Below are positions 51,301-58,391 of a stretch of 64,000 bases of DNA, piece by piece. The stretch comes from Arthrobacter terricola. GTDB lineage: Bacteria; Actinomycetota; Actinomycetes; Actinomycetales; Micrococcaceae. The translations under genes and the position numbers were made by a program. How positions within the stretch are numbered: the first letter of the stretch is position 1; each line of letters opens with the position of its first letter. The notes below the pieces were generated by a model. It saw only the letters and a program-made list of their open reading frames with translations. It made no database searches and had not been told where the DNA came from. The DNA lies in contig NZ_SMRU01000030.1 in assembly GCF_004354015.1 (NCBI RefSeq), positions 1 to 64,000 on the forward strand. The letters are read 5' to 3'.

Positions 51301-51907
51301 GCTGGGGCTTTACGTCTCCGACCACCCCTTGCAGGGCCTCGAAGGCCTCTTGAGCCAGCACGCCGAGCAGTCCATCACCTCGATCCTTGGTGAAGACGGA
51401 CCGCACGACGGCGCCATCGTCACCATTGCGGGCATGATCACCTCCCTGAGCCGCAGGATCGCGAAAGCAAGCGGCAACGCTTATGCGCGGGCTGAAATCG
51501 AAGACCTCGGCGCGTCGATCGAGGTCATGTTCTTCGGCCAGGTCTATGGCCCGATCGCTTCGGTCCTGGCGGAAGACCTCATTGTCGTGGTCAAGGGCCG
51601 CCTGCAGCGGCGCGACGACGGCGCGGTCACTTTGAACTGCATGGAGCTTTCGGTTCCGGACCTCAGCGAAAGCACGAGCGGTCCGCTGGTCATCACGATG
51701 CCCACGTACAAGGCCACTGAAGCGGTTGTCACCGACCTTCGCGATGTCTTGAACACCCACCGGGGCAACTCAGAGGTAAGACTGCATTTGCAGGGCGATT
51801 CGAAAGTGGAAGTCATGGGGTTGCCGGTGCACTTGCGCGTGAATCCGACGCCGTCGCTCTTCGGAGACCTGAAGGTGCTTCTGGGGCCCACCTGCCTGGA
51901 CGGGTGA
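48347..51907 (+). CDS. dnaE: DNA polymerase III alpha subunit, replicative (DnaE1)
   Basis: 1186 residues, full length. The N-terminal PHP domain (HLHTHTEYSMLDG, then TTDHGYLFG) supplies proofreading in DnaE1-type enzymes. Catalytic aspartates are Asp426 and Asp428 in PDFDVDFDD. The beta-binding, HhH and OB-fold domains follow (OB near 1010-1090). No intein interrupts the active site. GTG GTG at the start gives two possible first codons, and there is no ribosome site but a -10-like TAGACT close by. Confidence 0.97.
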   Translation: MVTSSNDSFVHLHTHTEYSMLDGAARLTELFDETERLGMPALATTDHGYLFGAFDFWKKATDKGIKPIIGVEAYVTPGTARGDKERVRWGDESQRKDDVSGGGSYTHMTLLSYNNVGMRNLFRASSIASLDSVFGKWPRLDRELLNTYSEGLIATTGCPSGEVQTRLRLGQYREALAAASEFRDIFGAGNYYCELMDHGLDIERRVTGDLLRLAKELNLPLVATNDLHYTHEHDAKAHEALLAIQSGSTLLEPTYDNGGSRFAFSGSGYYLKSPQEMRELFRDYPDACDNTLAIAERCEVSFNTGANYMPRFPCPPGEDETSWLVKEVAKGLDYRYPTGVPDKVRKQADYELDVITSMGFPGYFLVVADFINWAKNNGIRVGPGRGSGAGSMVAYAMRITDLDPLEHGLIFERFLNPDRVSMPDFDVDFDDRRRSEVIDYVTRKYGDERVAMIVTYGTIKTKQALKDSSRVLGYPFSMGEQLTKALPPAVMAKDIPLADIQNPEAKRYSEAGDFRQLISTDPEAAKVFETALGIEGLKRQWGVHAAGVIMSSDPIIDVIPIMRRIQDGQVITQFDYPTSEGLGLIKMDFLGLRNLTIISDALENIKMNRGVDLDLENLALDDAASYELLARGDTLGVFQLDGGPMRSLLKLMKPDNFEDISAVLALYRPGPMGANAHTDYALRKNKIQDVIPIHPELAEPLEDILGGTFGLIVYQEQVMAVAQKLAGYSLGQADILRRAMGKKKKSELDKQFAGFSQGMQDNGYSADAVKTLWDILLPFSDYAFNKAHSAAYGVISYWTAYLKAHYAPEYMAALLTSVGDDKDKSAIYLNECRRMGITVLPPDVNESSLNFTPVGSDIRFGMGAIRNVGVNVVEAMVAARESEGAYGSFKDFLMKVPAVVCNKRTIESLIKAGAFDSLGHHRRALAMVHEEAIDSVITLKRNEAIGQFDLFAGIDDQEPQASLSTEIPDLPEWEKKDKLAFERDMLGLYVSDHPLQGLEGLLSQHAEQSITSILGEDGPHDGAIVTIAGMITSLSRRIAKASGNAYARAEIEDLGASIEVMFFGQVYGPIASVLAEDLIVVVKGRLQRRDDGAVTLNCMELSVPDLSESTSGPLVITMPTYKATEAVVTDLRDVLNTHRGNSEVRLHLQGDSKVEVMGLPVHLRVNPTPSLFGDLKVLLGPTCLDG

Positions 51908-51914
51908 CCCGCCC

Positions 51915-51941
51915 GGGTCAGATCTCCCTGGGTCAGATCTC
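51915..51941. repeat. 12-bp direct repeat spanning the flavin reductase stop codon
   Basis: On the minus strand GAGATCTGACCC carries the stop TGA of the flavin reductase and recurs 15 bp downstream in the same frame. On the plus strand it appears as two copies of GGGTCAGATCTC. Confidence 0.8.
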
Positions 51942-52433
51942 ATAGTCGAGCGGGACGGGTTGGCTGTAGGAACCGGAGTGGTAGAGCAGGGGAGTGTCGT
52001 CGTCGCCGACCAGGCCGTCGACAACTTCCACCACTACGATCGCGTTGTTCTCGAAGGACAGCCGCATCTGGATCTTTCCGATGAGCCAGCCCGCCACGTT
52101 CTTCAGGACCGGCACGTCAAACGGGCCCGGTTCCCAGTGGTCGCCTTCGAACCGTTCCTGCGTGCGGGAAAAGCGGTCGGCCAGTGCCTGGTTCTCGCGC
52201 CCGAGCATGTGCAATCCGATGTAGCTCGAATTGGCTATGGCCGGCCAGGAGCTGGAACTGCGGGACATGTTGAAGGTGAACCGTGGCGGCTCCGCGGACA
52301 AGGACGCCACTGACGTCGCTGTGAAGCCGAAGGGTTTGCCGTCCAAGTCGGCAGTGATGATGGCGACTCCGGCGGCATGCCGACGGAACATTTGCTTGAA
52401 CGTTGCTTCAAAAGCCGATCTGTCCAACGTCAC
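51933..52433 (-). CDS. Flavin reductase-like FMN-binding protein
   Basis: 166 residues from GTG 52433, chosen for the GCAGGAG upstream. The frame is open far beyond without sites. Split-barrel flavin reductase fold: RHAAGVAIITADLDGKPFGFTATS, then LSAEPPRFTFNMSRSSSSWPAI and the His of IGLHMLG. It would bind FMN or FAD and pass reducing power to a monooxygenase, but no oxygenase gene is adjacent. It converges on dnaE, and its last codons with the stop are duplicated. Confidence 0.92.
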   Translation of the reverse strand: MTLDRSAFEATFKQMFRRHAAGVAIITADLDGKPFGFTATSVASLSAEPPRFTFNMSRSSSSWPAIANSSYIGLHMLGRENQALADRFSRTQERFEGDHWEPGPFDVPVLKNVAGWLIGKIQMRLSFENNAIVVVEVVDGLVGDDDTPLLYHSGSYSQPVPLDYEI

Positions 52434-52525
52434 TTTGACCGTTCTCCTGCATAGCCTGTTGCCATCAACTGGTATTAACGCCCGTACCTTCAGCGTATTC
52501 CGCTGCCGTGCAGTGCGGCCGCGTA

Positions 52526-52553
52526 TTGAGCGTCCAGAAACGTTTGTTAATGT
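52526..52553 (+). promoter_or_regulatory. Promoter for a leaderless membrane-protein mRNA
   Basis: TTGAGC (52526-52531), 16 bases and TAATGT (52548-52553), ending seven bases before the ATG at 52561. Confidence 0.6.
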
Positions 52554-52560
52554 TTGTGTC

Positions 52561-53088
52561 ATGACCAAGCAAACACCAGACCTTCTTGAGTCCGCGCCAG
52601 CGACGGACAGGCGCGACCGTAAATGGTGGTTGTGGCTCGCGGTGCCGGCGGTATCCGGCGTCGGTCTGGGACTTGCTTGGTGGGTATTGGCCCCTGGTGG
52701 GCTCAACCTCGTTTCCGGAAACCACGCACTCGCGGATCCAACCGATTCCGATGGCCGGCTACCCCGCGACCTCGTCCTGGCCGGACTCTTCCTCCTTGCC
52801 GGCTGCTTCACGGCTATTCTCCTGGACGCCAGGATCCGCAAGCCCGGCCAAGGGATGCGCGTCTTGCTGGCGGTACTTGGTGGCCTCATCGGCGCACTCG
52901 TTGCCTGGCAGGTGGGCTTGCTTTCAGCGCAATGGTGGGGGCCGGCTGCCAACGGTTCCGACGGCTTTTCGTTGCGAGCGACGGCGGCCCTCCTGTTGTG
53001 GCCTGGCGCGACGGCCTTGGTGTCCTTCCTCCTGACTCTTTTCGGCCTGATGGGCAAGCAGCCGGAGGAACAGCGGGATGCCCCGTAA
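52561..53088 (+). CDS. Unknown four-helix membrane protein
   Basis: 175 residues with four hydrophobic segments (about 23-45, 68-88, 98-121 and 143-166). A polar loop (NHALADPTDSDGRLPRD) lies between helices 1 and 2. No recognisable motif. The frame is open further upstream, but a promoter with its -10 seven bases before ATG 52561 fixes a leaderless start. It ends 9 bases before hisD and so may be co-transcribed. The dnaE-membrane protein-hisD order suggests conservation in the genus, but I cannot name the family. Confidence 0.85.
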   Translation: MTKQTPDLLESAPATDRRDRKWWLWLAVPAVSGVGLGLAWWVLAPGGLNLVSGNHALADPTDSDGRLPRDLVLAGLFLLAGCFTAILLDARIRKPGQGMRVLLAVLGGLIGALVAWQVGLLSAQWWGPAANGSDGFSLRATAALLLWPGATALVSFLLTLFGLMGKQPEEQRDAP

Positions 53089-53091
53089 AAT
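53086..53091 (+). promoter_or_regulatory. -10 box for a leaderless hisD transcript
   Basis: TAAAAT overlaps the upstream gene's TAA stop and ends six bases before GTG 53098, which has no ribosome site. Confidence 0.55.
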
Positions 53092-53097
53092 GGTCGG

Positions 53098-54471
53098 GTG
53101 ACCATTTCTTCCGAGAACACCACCAACGCTGCTTCCCGTTCCGTGGACTTCCGCCGCATCGACCTGCGCGGGCGCTCGCTCACCTTGGCCGAATTGCGTG
53201 CTGCTGTGCCGCGGGCCAAGCATCAGACGATGGCGGACGCCGAACAGAAGGTTCTGGACATCATTTCGGCCGTCCGCTCCCGTGGTTTTGCGGCATTGGG
53301 TGAATTGGCCCTGGCTTTCGACGGCGTGGAACAGTCCCACCCCCGTGTGCCGGCCGCTGCCCTTGCCGACGCCTTGGAAAACCTGGATCCGGCCGTCCGT
53401 GCAGGCCTCGAGGAGTCCATCAGCCGTGCGCGGCGCTTCGCCGAAGGCCAAAAGCCCGCGAACGTCGATGTGCAATTGGGCGACGGCGCTGTCGTCAGCC
53501 AGAACTGGGTGCCGGTAGGCCGTGTCGGCCTGTACGTCCCGGGTGGCCTGGCGGTCTACCCTTCCTCGGTGATCATGAATGTTGTTCCCGCCCTTGCGGC
53601 CGGGGTGGCCTCGATCGCGCTCGCGTCGCCGCCGCAGAAGGAATTCGGCGGCCTGCCCCACCCCACGATCCTCGCGGCTGCAGCCCTCCTGGGGATCGAC
53701 GAGGTCTATGCCATCGGTGGCGCACAGGCCATTGCCTCGTTCGCCTACGGGATCCCCGGCGCCGACCATGAGTTGCCGATCGAGCCCGTGGACGTCGTGA
53801 CTGGGCCTGGGAACATCTTTGTGGCCACGGCAAAACGCCTGGTGAAGGGCGTCGTCGGAATCGACTCCGAAGCGGGCACCACTGAAATTGCCATCCTCGC
53901 GGACGCCTCGGCGCACCCTGCCCTCGTGGCCGCCGACCTGATCAGCCAGGCCGAGCACGATCCCAAAGCGGCATCTGTCTTGATCACGGATTCCGAGGAA
54001 CTCGCCGCCAACGTCCAGCGGGAGCTCGCGGATCAGGTGGGAATCACGAAGCACGCTGAACGGGTCGCCACTGCCTTGTCCGGTCCCCAGTCCGGCGTCG
54101 TGTTGGTGGACGATGTGGACCAGGGCGTGGCGGTGTGCGACGCCTACGCGGCGGAGCACTTGGAAATCATGACGGCGGACGCCGCAGCGGTTGCTGCGAG
54201 GATACGCAACGCGGGTGCCATTTTCGTGGGGAACTACAGCCCGGTCAGCCTCGGGGACTACTGCGCGGGCTCGAACCACGTCCTGCCCACGAGCGGCACC
54301 GCGGCGTTCTCTTCGGGTCTCAACGTGACAACCTTCCTGCGCGCGGTCCAGGTGATCAACTACAGCAAGGATGCCCTTGAAGAGGTGAGCAAGCACATCG
54401 TGAGCCTCGCTGATGCCGAGGATCTTCCGGGCCACGGTGACGCCGTCAAGATCCGCTTCAGGGGAGCCTGA
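53098..54471 (+). CDS. hisD: Histidinol dehydrogenase
   Basis: 457 residues. It oxidises histidinol to histidine with 2 NAD+, the last step of histidine synthesis. Family landmarks: VGLYVPGGLAVYPSSVIMN, PGNIFVATAKRLV, the zinc/catalytic SQAEHDPKA and AYAAEHLEIMT, and the end NDHVLPTSG-like SNHVLPTSGTAAFSSGL. No hisC or hisB follows, since the next gene is nrdR, so the histidine genes continue elsewhere. GTG start, probably leaderless. Confidence 0.97.
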   Translation: MTISSENTTNAASRSVDFRRIDLRGRSLTLAELRAAVPRAKHQTMADAEQKVLDIISAVRSRGFAALGELALAFDGVEQSHPRVPAAALADALENLDPAVRAGLEESISRARRFAEGQKPANVDVQLGDGAVVSQNWVPVGRVGLYVPGGLAVYPSSVIMNVVPALAAGVASIALASPPQKEFGGLPHPTILAAAALLGIDEVYAIGGAQAIASFAYGIPGADHELPIEPVDVVTGPGNIFVATAKRLVKGVVGIDSEAGTTEIAILADASAHPALVAADLISQAEHDPKAASVLITDSEELAANVQRELADQVGITKHAERVATALSGPQSGVVLVDDVDQGVAVCDAYAAEHLEIMTADAAAVAARIRNAGAIFVGNYSPVSLGDYCAGSNHVLPTSGTAAFSSGLNVTTFLRAVQVINYSKDALEEVSKHIVSLADAEDLPGHGDAVKIRFRGA

Positions 54472-54472
54472 A

Positions 54473-54509
54473 CCACTACATATTGGGTCGTTGCCACTAC
54501 ATATAGTAA
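54473..54509. promoter_or_regulatory. Pair of NrdR boxes upstream of nrdR
   Basis: CCACTACATATTGGGT (54473-54488) and CCACTACATATAGTAA (54494-54509) match the NrdR-box consensus acaCwAtATaTwGtgt at about 13 and 12 of 16 positions. They are 21 bp apart centre to centre, two helical turns. They lie just upstream of the nrdR promoter, which predicts autoregulation. Confidence 0.75.
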
Positions 54510-54517
54510 TTACAGTC

Positions 54518-54547
54518 TTGGCATTAGGACTGGAATCGCCGTAAACT
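54518..54547 (+). promoter_or_regulatory. nrdR promoter
   Basis: TTGGCA (54518-54523), an 18-bp spacer and TAAACT (54542-54547), 86 bases before nrdR and directly downstream of the NrdR boxes. Confidence 0.6.
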
Positions 54548-54549
54548 GG

Positions 54550-54572
54550 TGCCGGAAGTCATACTTCCGGCA
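54550..54572 (+). terminator. Hairpin terminator between hisD and nrdR
   Basis: TGCCGGAAGT (54550-54559) pairs with ACTTCCGGCA (54563-54572), followed by CTTTTG. It should stop hisD transcripts. The nrdR transcription start lies inside the stem, so nrdR mRNA would escape it. Confidence 0.65.
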
Positions 54573-54632
54573 CTTTTGCGTCTGCGGCCGGTTCCGCAGC
54601 GGCAGCGCCGGAACCGAGCAAGGGAGGCCAGC

Positions 54633-55133
54633 GTGTATTGTCCGTTCTGCCGAAACCCTGACTCGCGCGTTGTTGACAGCCGGATGGCCGAGGACGGGTC
54701 AGCCATCCGCCGGCGGCGTCAATGCCCTGAATGTGGACGCCGGTTCACCACTGTGGAGACCACCAGCCTGTCCGTGATCAAGCGTTCGGGCGTGGGGGAG
54801 CCATTCAGCCGGATCAAGATCATCAATGGTGTCCGCAAGGCCTGCCAAGGCAGGCCGGTCACCGAAGACGACCTCGCCATGCTGGCGCAGGAAGTGGAAG
54901 AAAACATCCGTTCTTCCGGCGCAGCCGAAATCAATGCCCATGAGGTCGGGTTGGCTATCCTTGGGCCGCTCCAAAAGCTGGACGAAGTCGCGTACCTGCG
55001 TTTCGCCAGCGTCTACCAGGCCTTTGAGTCCTTGGAAGACTTCGAGTCCGCCATCTCGCTCCTTCGCCACGAGGCTGCCAGCGCGGCCAAGGGCGGCTCC
55101 AACGGCAAGAGCTCGGAAAAGAGCCCCATCTAG
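54633..55133 (+). CDS. nrdR: Transcriptional repressor NrdR
   Basis: 166 residues from GTG 54633 (VYCPFC), with AAGGGAGG upstream. The zinc ribbon uses Cys3, Cys6, Cys31 and Cys34 (CPFC, CPEC), followed by an ATP-cone (about 46-136) that senses ATP/dATP. It represses ribonucleotide reductase genes through NrdR boxes. Two such boxes lie upstream of its own promoter. No nrd gene is adjacent. Confidence 0.97.
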   Translation: MYCPFCRNPDSRVVDSRMAEDGSAIRRRRQCPECGRRFTTVETTSLSVIKRSGVGEPFSRIKIINGVRKACQGRPVTEDDLAMLAQEVEENIRSSGAAEINAHEVGLAILGPLQKLDEVAYLRFASVYQAFESLEDFESAISLLRHEAASAAKGGSNGKSSEKSPI

Positions 55134-55135
55134 CT

Positions 55136-55175
55136 CCGGTGGTGGCAGCGGAGGGGAAGCCGCAACCACCACCGG
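55136..55175 (+). terminator. Terminator after nrdR
   Basis: CCGGTGGTGG (55136-55145) pairs with CCACCACCGG (55166-55175), and CCTTCTTTCG follows. Confidence 0.7.
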
Positions 55176-55220
55176 CCTTCTTTCGCACCCGCCGCGGTTC
55201 GTTTTACCGCGTTGCCGGGT

Positions 55221-55255
55221 GCCGCCGTCGTACGTGGGATCACGACGACGGCGGC
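55221..55255 (-). terminator. Possible terminator after ppgK
   Basis: GCCGCCGTCGT (55221-55231) is the reverse complement of 55245-55255, directly after the ppgK stop on the minus strand. No T-run is seen. Confidence 0.4.
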
Positions 55256-55271
55256 CCGTTACGCTGCGGGG

Positions 55272-56108
55272 TTACTTGGCGGTCTTGTCGTGGAGTGCGA
55301 TGTCGAGCGCAGCGCCCACGATCCCGGCGTCGTTCTTCAGCTCCGCCGTGACGATCGGCGTCAGGAGGGACAAGTGCGGGAAGTACTCATCCGAACGCTT
55401 CGAAATGCCTCCGCCGATGATGAAGAGTTCGGGGGAGAAGAGGAACTCGACGTGGGAGAGGTACCGCTGCAGCAATACGCTGTATTCTTCCCAGCTCAGT
55501 CCGTCACGCTCGCGGGCGACGGCGGATGCCTTCGTTTCGGCGTCGTGACCGTCCACTTCGAGGTGGCCGAGTTCCGCGTTCGGGACCAGTTGTCCGTTGA
55601 AGATGAACGCCGAACCGATGCCCGTGCCGAGGGTGATGACAAGGACAGTGCCTTCGACGCCTTCACCGGCGCCGTAGCGGGCCTCGGCGAGGCCGGCCGC
55701 GTCGGCGTCATTGATGACCTTGACTGGCCGGTCCAATCGCTTGCTCAGCAGCGAATCGATATCAGTGTTGAGCCACGACTTGTCCACGTTCGCGGCGGAA
55801 CGCACCACGCCGTGCTGGATGATTCCAGGGAACGTCACCCCCACGGGAGATCCGGGGGCCGGCGCATCCGGACGGGTGGACAAATCCTCGACTATCTGCG
55901 CGATGACCTCTGCGACAGCTTCCGGCGTGGACGGCTGCGGCGTCAGGATACGAAGGCGGTCGCCGACCAGCTTGCCCTTCTTGAGGTCGACGATGCCGCC
56001 CTTGATGCCGGTGCCACCAACATCAATGCCGATCAATGGTCCGTGCTTGTGGAACTTCTCATCCTTCTTGGTCAATGCGTTTCCGTTCATGGCAGGAGGG
56101 GTGGGCAT
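55272..56108 (-). CDS. ppgK: Polyphosphate glucokinase
   Basis: 278 residues of the ROK superfamily, polyphosphate branch. The nucleotide loop is DVGGTG (29-34), the catalytic Asp is 134 in INDADAAG, and the zinc motif of classic ROK kinases is absent, as usual for PpgK. LTPQPSTP is typical. It phosphorylates glucose using polyphosphate or ATP. An Arthrobacter enzyme of this family also accepts mannose. No ribosome site precedes ATG 56108 (ATG 56090 is the alternative). A TAGCCT-like -10 eight bases upstream suggests a possible leaderless start. It lies 41 bp after map. Confidence 0.94.
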   Translation of the reverse strand: MPTPPAMNGNALTKKDEKFHKHGPLIGIDVGGTGIKGGIVDLKKGKLVGDRLRILTPQPSTPEAVAEVIAQIVEDLSTRPDAPAPGSPVGVTFPGIIQHGVVRSAANVDKSWLNTDIDSLLSKRLDRPVKVINDADAAGLAEARYGAGEGVEGTVLVITLGTGIGSAFIFNGQLVPNAELGHLEVDGHDAETKASAVARERDGLSWEEYSVLLQRYLSHVEFLFSPELFIIGGGISKRSDEYFPHLSLLTPIVTAELKNDAGIVGAALDIALHDKTAK

Positions 56109-56149
56109 GGTTCAGCAGGCTAACGCTGCCAAGTGACCTTCCGGGGTAG

Positions 56150-57028
56150 CTAAGGAAGGGTCAGTATTTCGGCGCCGGTCTCGGTGACCAGCAGGGTGTG
56201 CTCAAATTGTGCCGTCCGCTTGTGGTCGCGGGTGACGACTGTCCAGTCATCGGGCCACATGTCCCATTCGACGGTGCCAAGCGTGAGCATCGGCTCGATC
56301 GTGAACACCATTCCCGCCTCGATCACAGTGTTGTACGCGGGCGCTGCGTCGTAGTGGGGAATGATCAGGCCGGTGTGGAACGCTTCGCCTACGCCATGGC
56401 CGGTGAAGTCGCGGACTACGCCGTAGCCGAAGCGTTTCGCATATGACTCGATCGCCCGGCCGATCACGTTGATCTCACGTCCCGGGGCCACCGCTTTGAT
56501 GGCCCGGTTGAGCGATTCCTGTGTCCGTTCGACCAACAGGCGTGACTCCTCGTCCACATCCCCGACGAGGAAGGTGTAGTTGGTGTCGCCGTGGACACCG
56601 TTGATGTACGCGGTGATGTCGATGTTGAGGATGTCGCCGTCCTGGACCACCGTGGTGTCCGGGATGCCGTGGCAGATGACCTCGTTGAGCGAGGAACATA
56701 GCGACTTGGGGAAACCCCGGTACCCAAGGGTGGACGGGTAGGAATGGTTGTCGAGGAGGAACTCGTGCCCGATCCGGTCGAGCTGGTCCGTGGTCACTCC
56801 GGGGACAATGTGCTTCCCCACCTCGACAATCGCCTGTGCCGCGATCTTTCCGGCAATCCGGATTTTCTCGATGGTCTCGGACGATTTGACCTCGGAACCG
56901 GTGAACTTCGCCGGGCCCGGTTTGCCGACGTACTCCGGGCGCGGGATGGACGCAGGTACGTCCAGCCGCGGGCTGACGGTTCCTCGGGTAAGCGTGCCGA
57001 TGGGTGCGGTCGGAGCGGGAGAAGGCAT
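56150..57028 (-). CDS. map: Methionine aminopeptidase, type I with N-terminal extension
   Basis: 292 residues from ATG 57028, preceded by TATGAT ending six bases upstream (leaderless). The frame is open 11 codons further. Metal ligands are Asp137, Asp148, His211, Glu245 and Glu276. His120 in CHGIPD aligns with the conserved substrate-binding His. The first 45 residues form the Pro-rich linker with GKPGP typical of actinobacterial type 1c enzymes, thought to aid ribosome contact. It removes initiator Met, also needed to expose the catalytic proline of the Fpg protein at 2.4 kb. Confidence 0.97.
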   Translation of the reverse strand: MPSPAPTAPIGTLTRGTVSPRLDVPASIPRPEYVGKPGPAKFTGSEVKSSETIEKIRIAGKIAAQAIVEVGKHIVPGVTTDQLDRIGHEFLLDNHSYPSTLGYRGFPKSLCSSLNEVICHGIPDTTVVQDGDILNIDITAYINGVHGDTNYTFLVGDVDEESRLLVERTQESLNRAIKAVAPGREINVIGRAIESYAKRFGYGVVRDFTGHGVGEAFHTGLIIPHYDAAPAYNTVIEAGMVFTIEPMLTLGTVEWDMWPDDWTVVTRDHKRTAQFEHTLLVTETGAEILTLP

Positions 57029-57034
57029 AGATTG

Positions 57035-57040
57035 ATCATA
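57035..57040 (-). promoter_or_regulatory. -10 box for a leaderless map transcript
   Basis: On the minus strand TATGAT lies six bases before the map ATG, and TTATATGAT has a good match to the sigma-70 -10. Confidence 0.6.
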
Positions 57041-57128
57041 TAAGGGACGCACGAGACGCAAGTAACAATGGCGGCCAAGAGCTAAGTGGCGCGGCCCAGG
57101 TTACGGCGGGATGGGCTGAGGAGGAACA

Positions 57129-57293
57129 GTGGCGGAGTACTGGTACAACGTCAAGACACACCAGGTCGAAGAAGACGCGTTGTCTGATTGGACACAATTG
57201 ATCGGACCCTACAAGACGCGCAAGGAAGCGGAAGAGGCCCTGGAAAAGGTCAAGGCCCGCAACGAAGCCTGGGATAAGGACGACGAGGACTAA
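57129..57293 (+). CDS. Small acidic protein, SPOR-like
   Basis: 54 residues, with the strong GAGGAGGAAC site before GTG 57129 and a TAA stop at 57291-57293. The layout, YWYNVKTHQVEE then GPYKTRKEAEEALEKV and an acidic WDKDDED end, resembles the small actinobacterial SPOR-domain-annotated proteins next to map. The role is unknown. It may bind peptidoglycan or another protein through an aromatic N-terminus, but it has no signal peptide, so a cytoplasmic role is more likely. It converges on panB with a gap of only 4 bases and is divergent from map. Confidence 0.85.
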   Translation: MAEYWYNVKTHQVEEDALSDWTQLIGPYKTRKEAEEALEKVKARNEAWDKDDED

Positions 57294-57297
57294 GTCC

Positions 57298-58200
57298 TCA
57301 GAATGAGTGCTCCGGCCCAGGGAACTGGCCGGACCTGACGTCGTCGGCGTAGGACTTTGCCGCGTCGCTCAGCGTTGTCCGAAGGTCTGCGTATTGCTTG
57401 ACGAATTTGGCCATCTTGCCACCGCGTAAGCCTGCCATGTCCTGCCAGACCAGGACCTGGCCGGTCGTTGCGTTGCCGGCGCCGATCCCGATCGTTGGGA
57501 CGTCGATCGCGGCGTCGACGGCGGCGGCAGTTTCCGCCGGGACCATTTCCATCAGGACCGAAAAGGCACCCGCGTTGGCGAGGGCGACCGCGTCCTCGAT
57601 GAGGCGGGTAGCGTCGTCGCCGCGACCCTGGACCCGGTAACCGCCCAAGGAGTGTTCGCTCTGCGGGGTGAATCCAATGTGCGCCATCACCGGAATGCCC
57701 GCCTGGACCATTGCCCGGACAGTTCCCGCGTAGAAAGCGCCGCCTTCGATTTTCACTCCGTGCGCGAGGCCTTCCTTGAGGAACCTGACGCCCGTTGCTA
57801 CGGCTTGTTCCGGTGATACCTCATAGCTGCCGAAAGGGAGGTCTGCCAGAACAAGGGCCCGTTTGGCGGAGCGGGACACGGCGCGGCACAAGGGCAGAAG
57901 TTCGTCCACAGTTACCGGGATGCTGGTTTCGTTGCCGAACACGTTGTTGGAGGCGGAATCGCCAACTAGCAGGACGTCGATGCCGGCTTGGTCGAAGATT
58001 TCGGCGGTGTACTGCTCGTAGGCGGTCAGCATCGCAAAGCGCTCGCCCTTGGCCTTGGCTTGCTGGAGGTGATGCGTGCGAACCCTGGCAACGGGCTTTG
58101 GAGCGAGGGCGCCCGCAGGGTTTCCCGCTGTGGGTCCGGTCCCGTACGGGGCAGGAACTTCTGAGGGCATGCTGGAATCGGAACTGTTGCTTGGGGCCAT
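57298..58200 (-). CDS. panB: Ketopantoate hydroxymethyltransferase
   Basis: 300 residues from ATG 58200. TACGCT ends six bases before it, giving a leaderless start. The frame is open 36 codons further with no site. Family motifs: LTAYEQYTAEIFDQAGID, LLVGDSASN (metal-binding Asp), MAHIGFTPQS and GIGAGNATTGQVLVW. A 40-residue Ser/Pro-rich N-terminal extension precedes the barrel. It makes ketopantoate from alpha-ketoisovalerate with methylene-THF, the first pantothenate step. Confidence 0.96.
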   Translation of the reverse strand: MAPSNSSDSSMPSEVPAPYGTGPTAGNPAGALAPKPVARVRTHHLQQAKAKGERFAMLTAYEQYTAEIFDQAGIDVLLVGDSASNNVFGNETSIPVTVDELLPLCRAVSRSAKRALVLADLPFGSYEVSPEQAVATGVRFLKEGLAHGVKIEGGAFYAGTVRAMVQAGIPVMAHIGFTPQSEHSLGGYRVQGRGDDATRLIEDAVALANAGAFSVLMEMVPAETAAAVDAAIDVPTIGIGAGNATTGQVLVWQDMAGLRGGKMAKFVKQYADLRTTLSDAAKSYADDVRSGQFPGPEHSF

Positions 58201-58206
58201 GAGTAG

Positions 58207-58212
58207 AGCGTA
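58207..58212 (-). promoter_or_regulatory. -10 box for a leaderless panB transcript
   Basis: TACGCT (TANNNT) on the minus strand ends six bases before the panB ATG, which lacks a ribosome site. Confidence 0.5.
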
Positions 58213-58391
58213 TGCGGTGGCGGCCGTCCTAGCCACCGGAGCGAACGACGGCCGGGCATTTGTAAACGCTGTGTTACGCGGATCTGCTGTGCCGCCATTC
58301 CGGCCCAATGCTTAGTAGAGTGAATGCTGAGTTGTCGTCGGCGTTAATACGTGAACCGACGGCCTGGACGTTGACCCGGAAATGAGGCCCC

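Noticed and set aside
51933..53219. Long N-terminal extension of the flavin reductase frame
   Set aside because: The extension lies antisense to the membrane-protein gene and its promoter. A good ribosome site supports GTG 52433.
58320..58391. GlnR-type box upstream of glnA2
   Set aside because: GTTAATACGTGAAC resembles half-sites, but the spacing does not fit the GlnR consensus, so it was not called.
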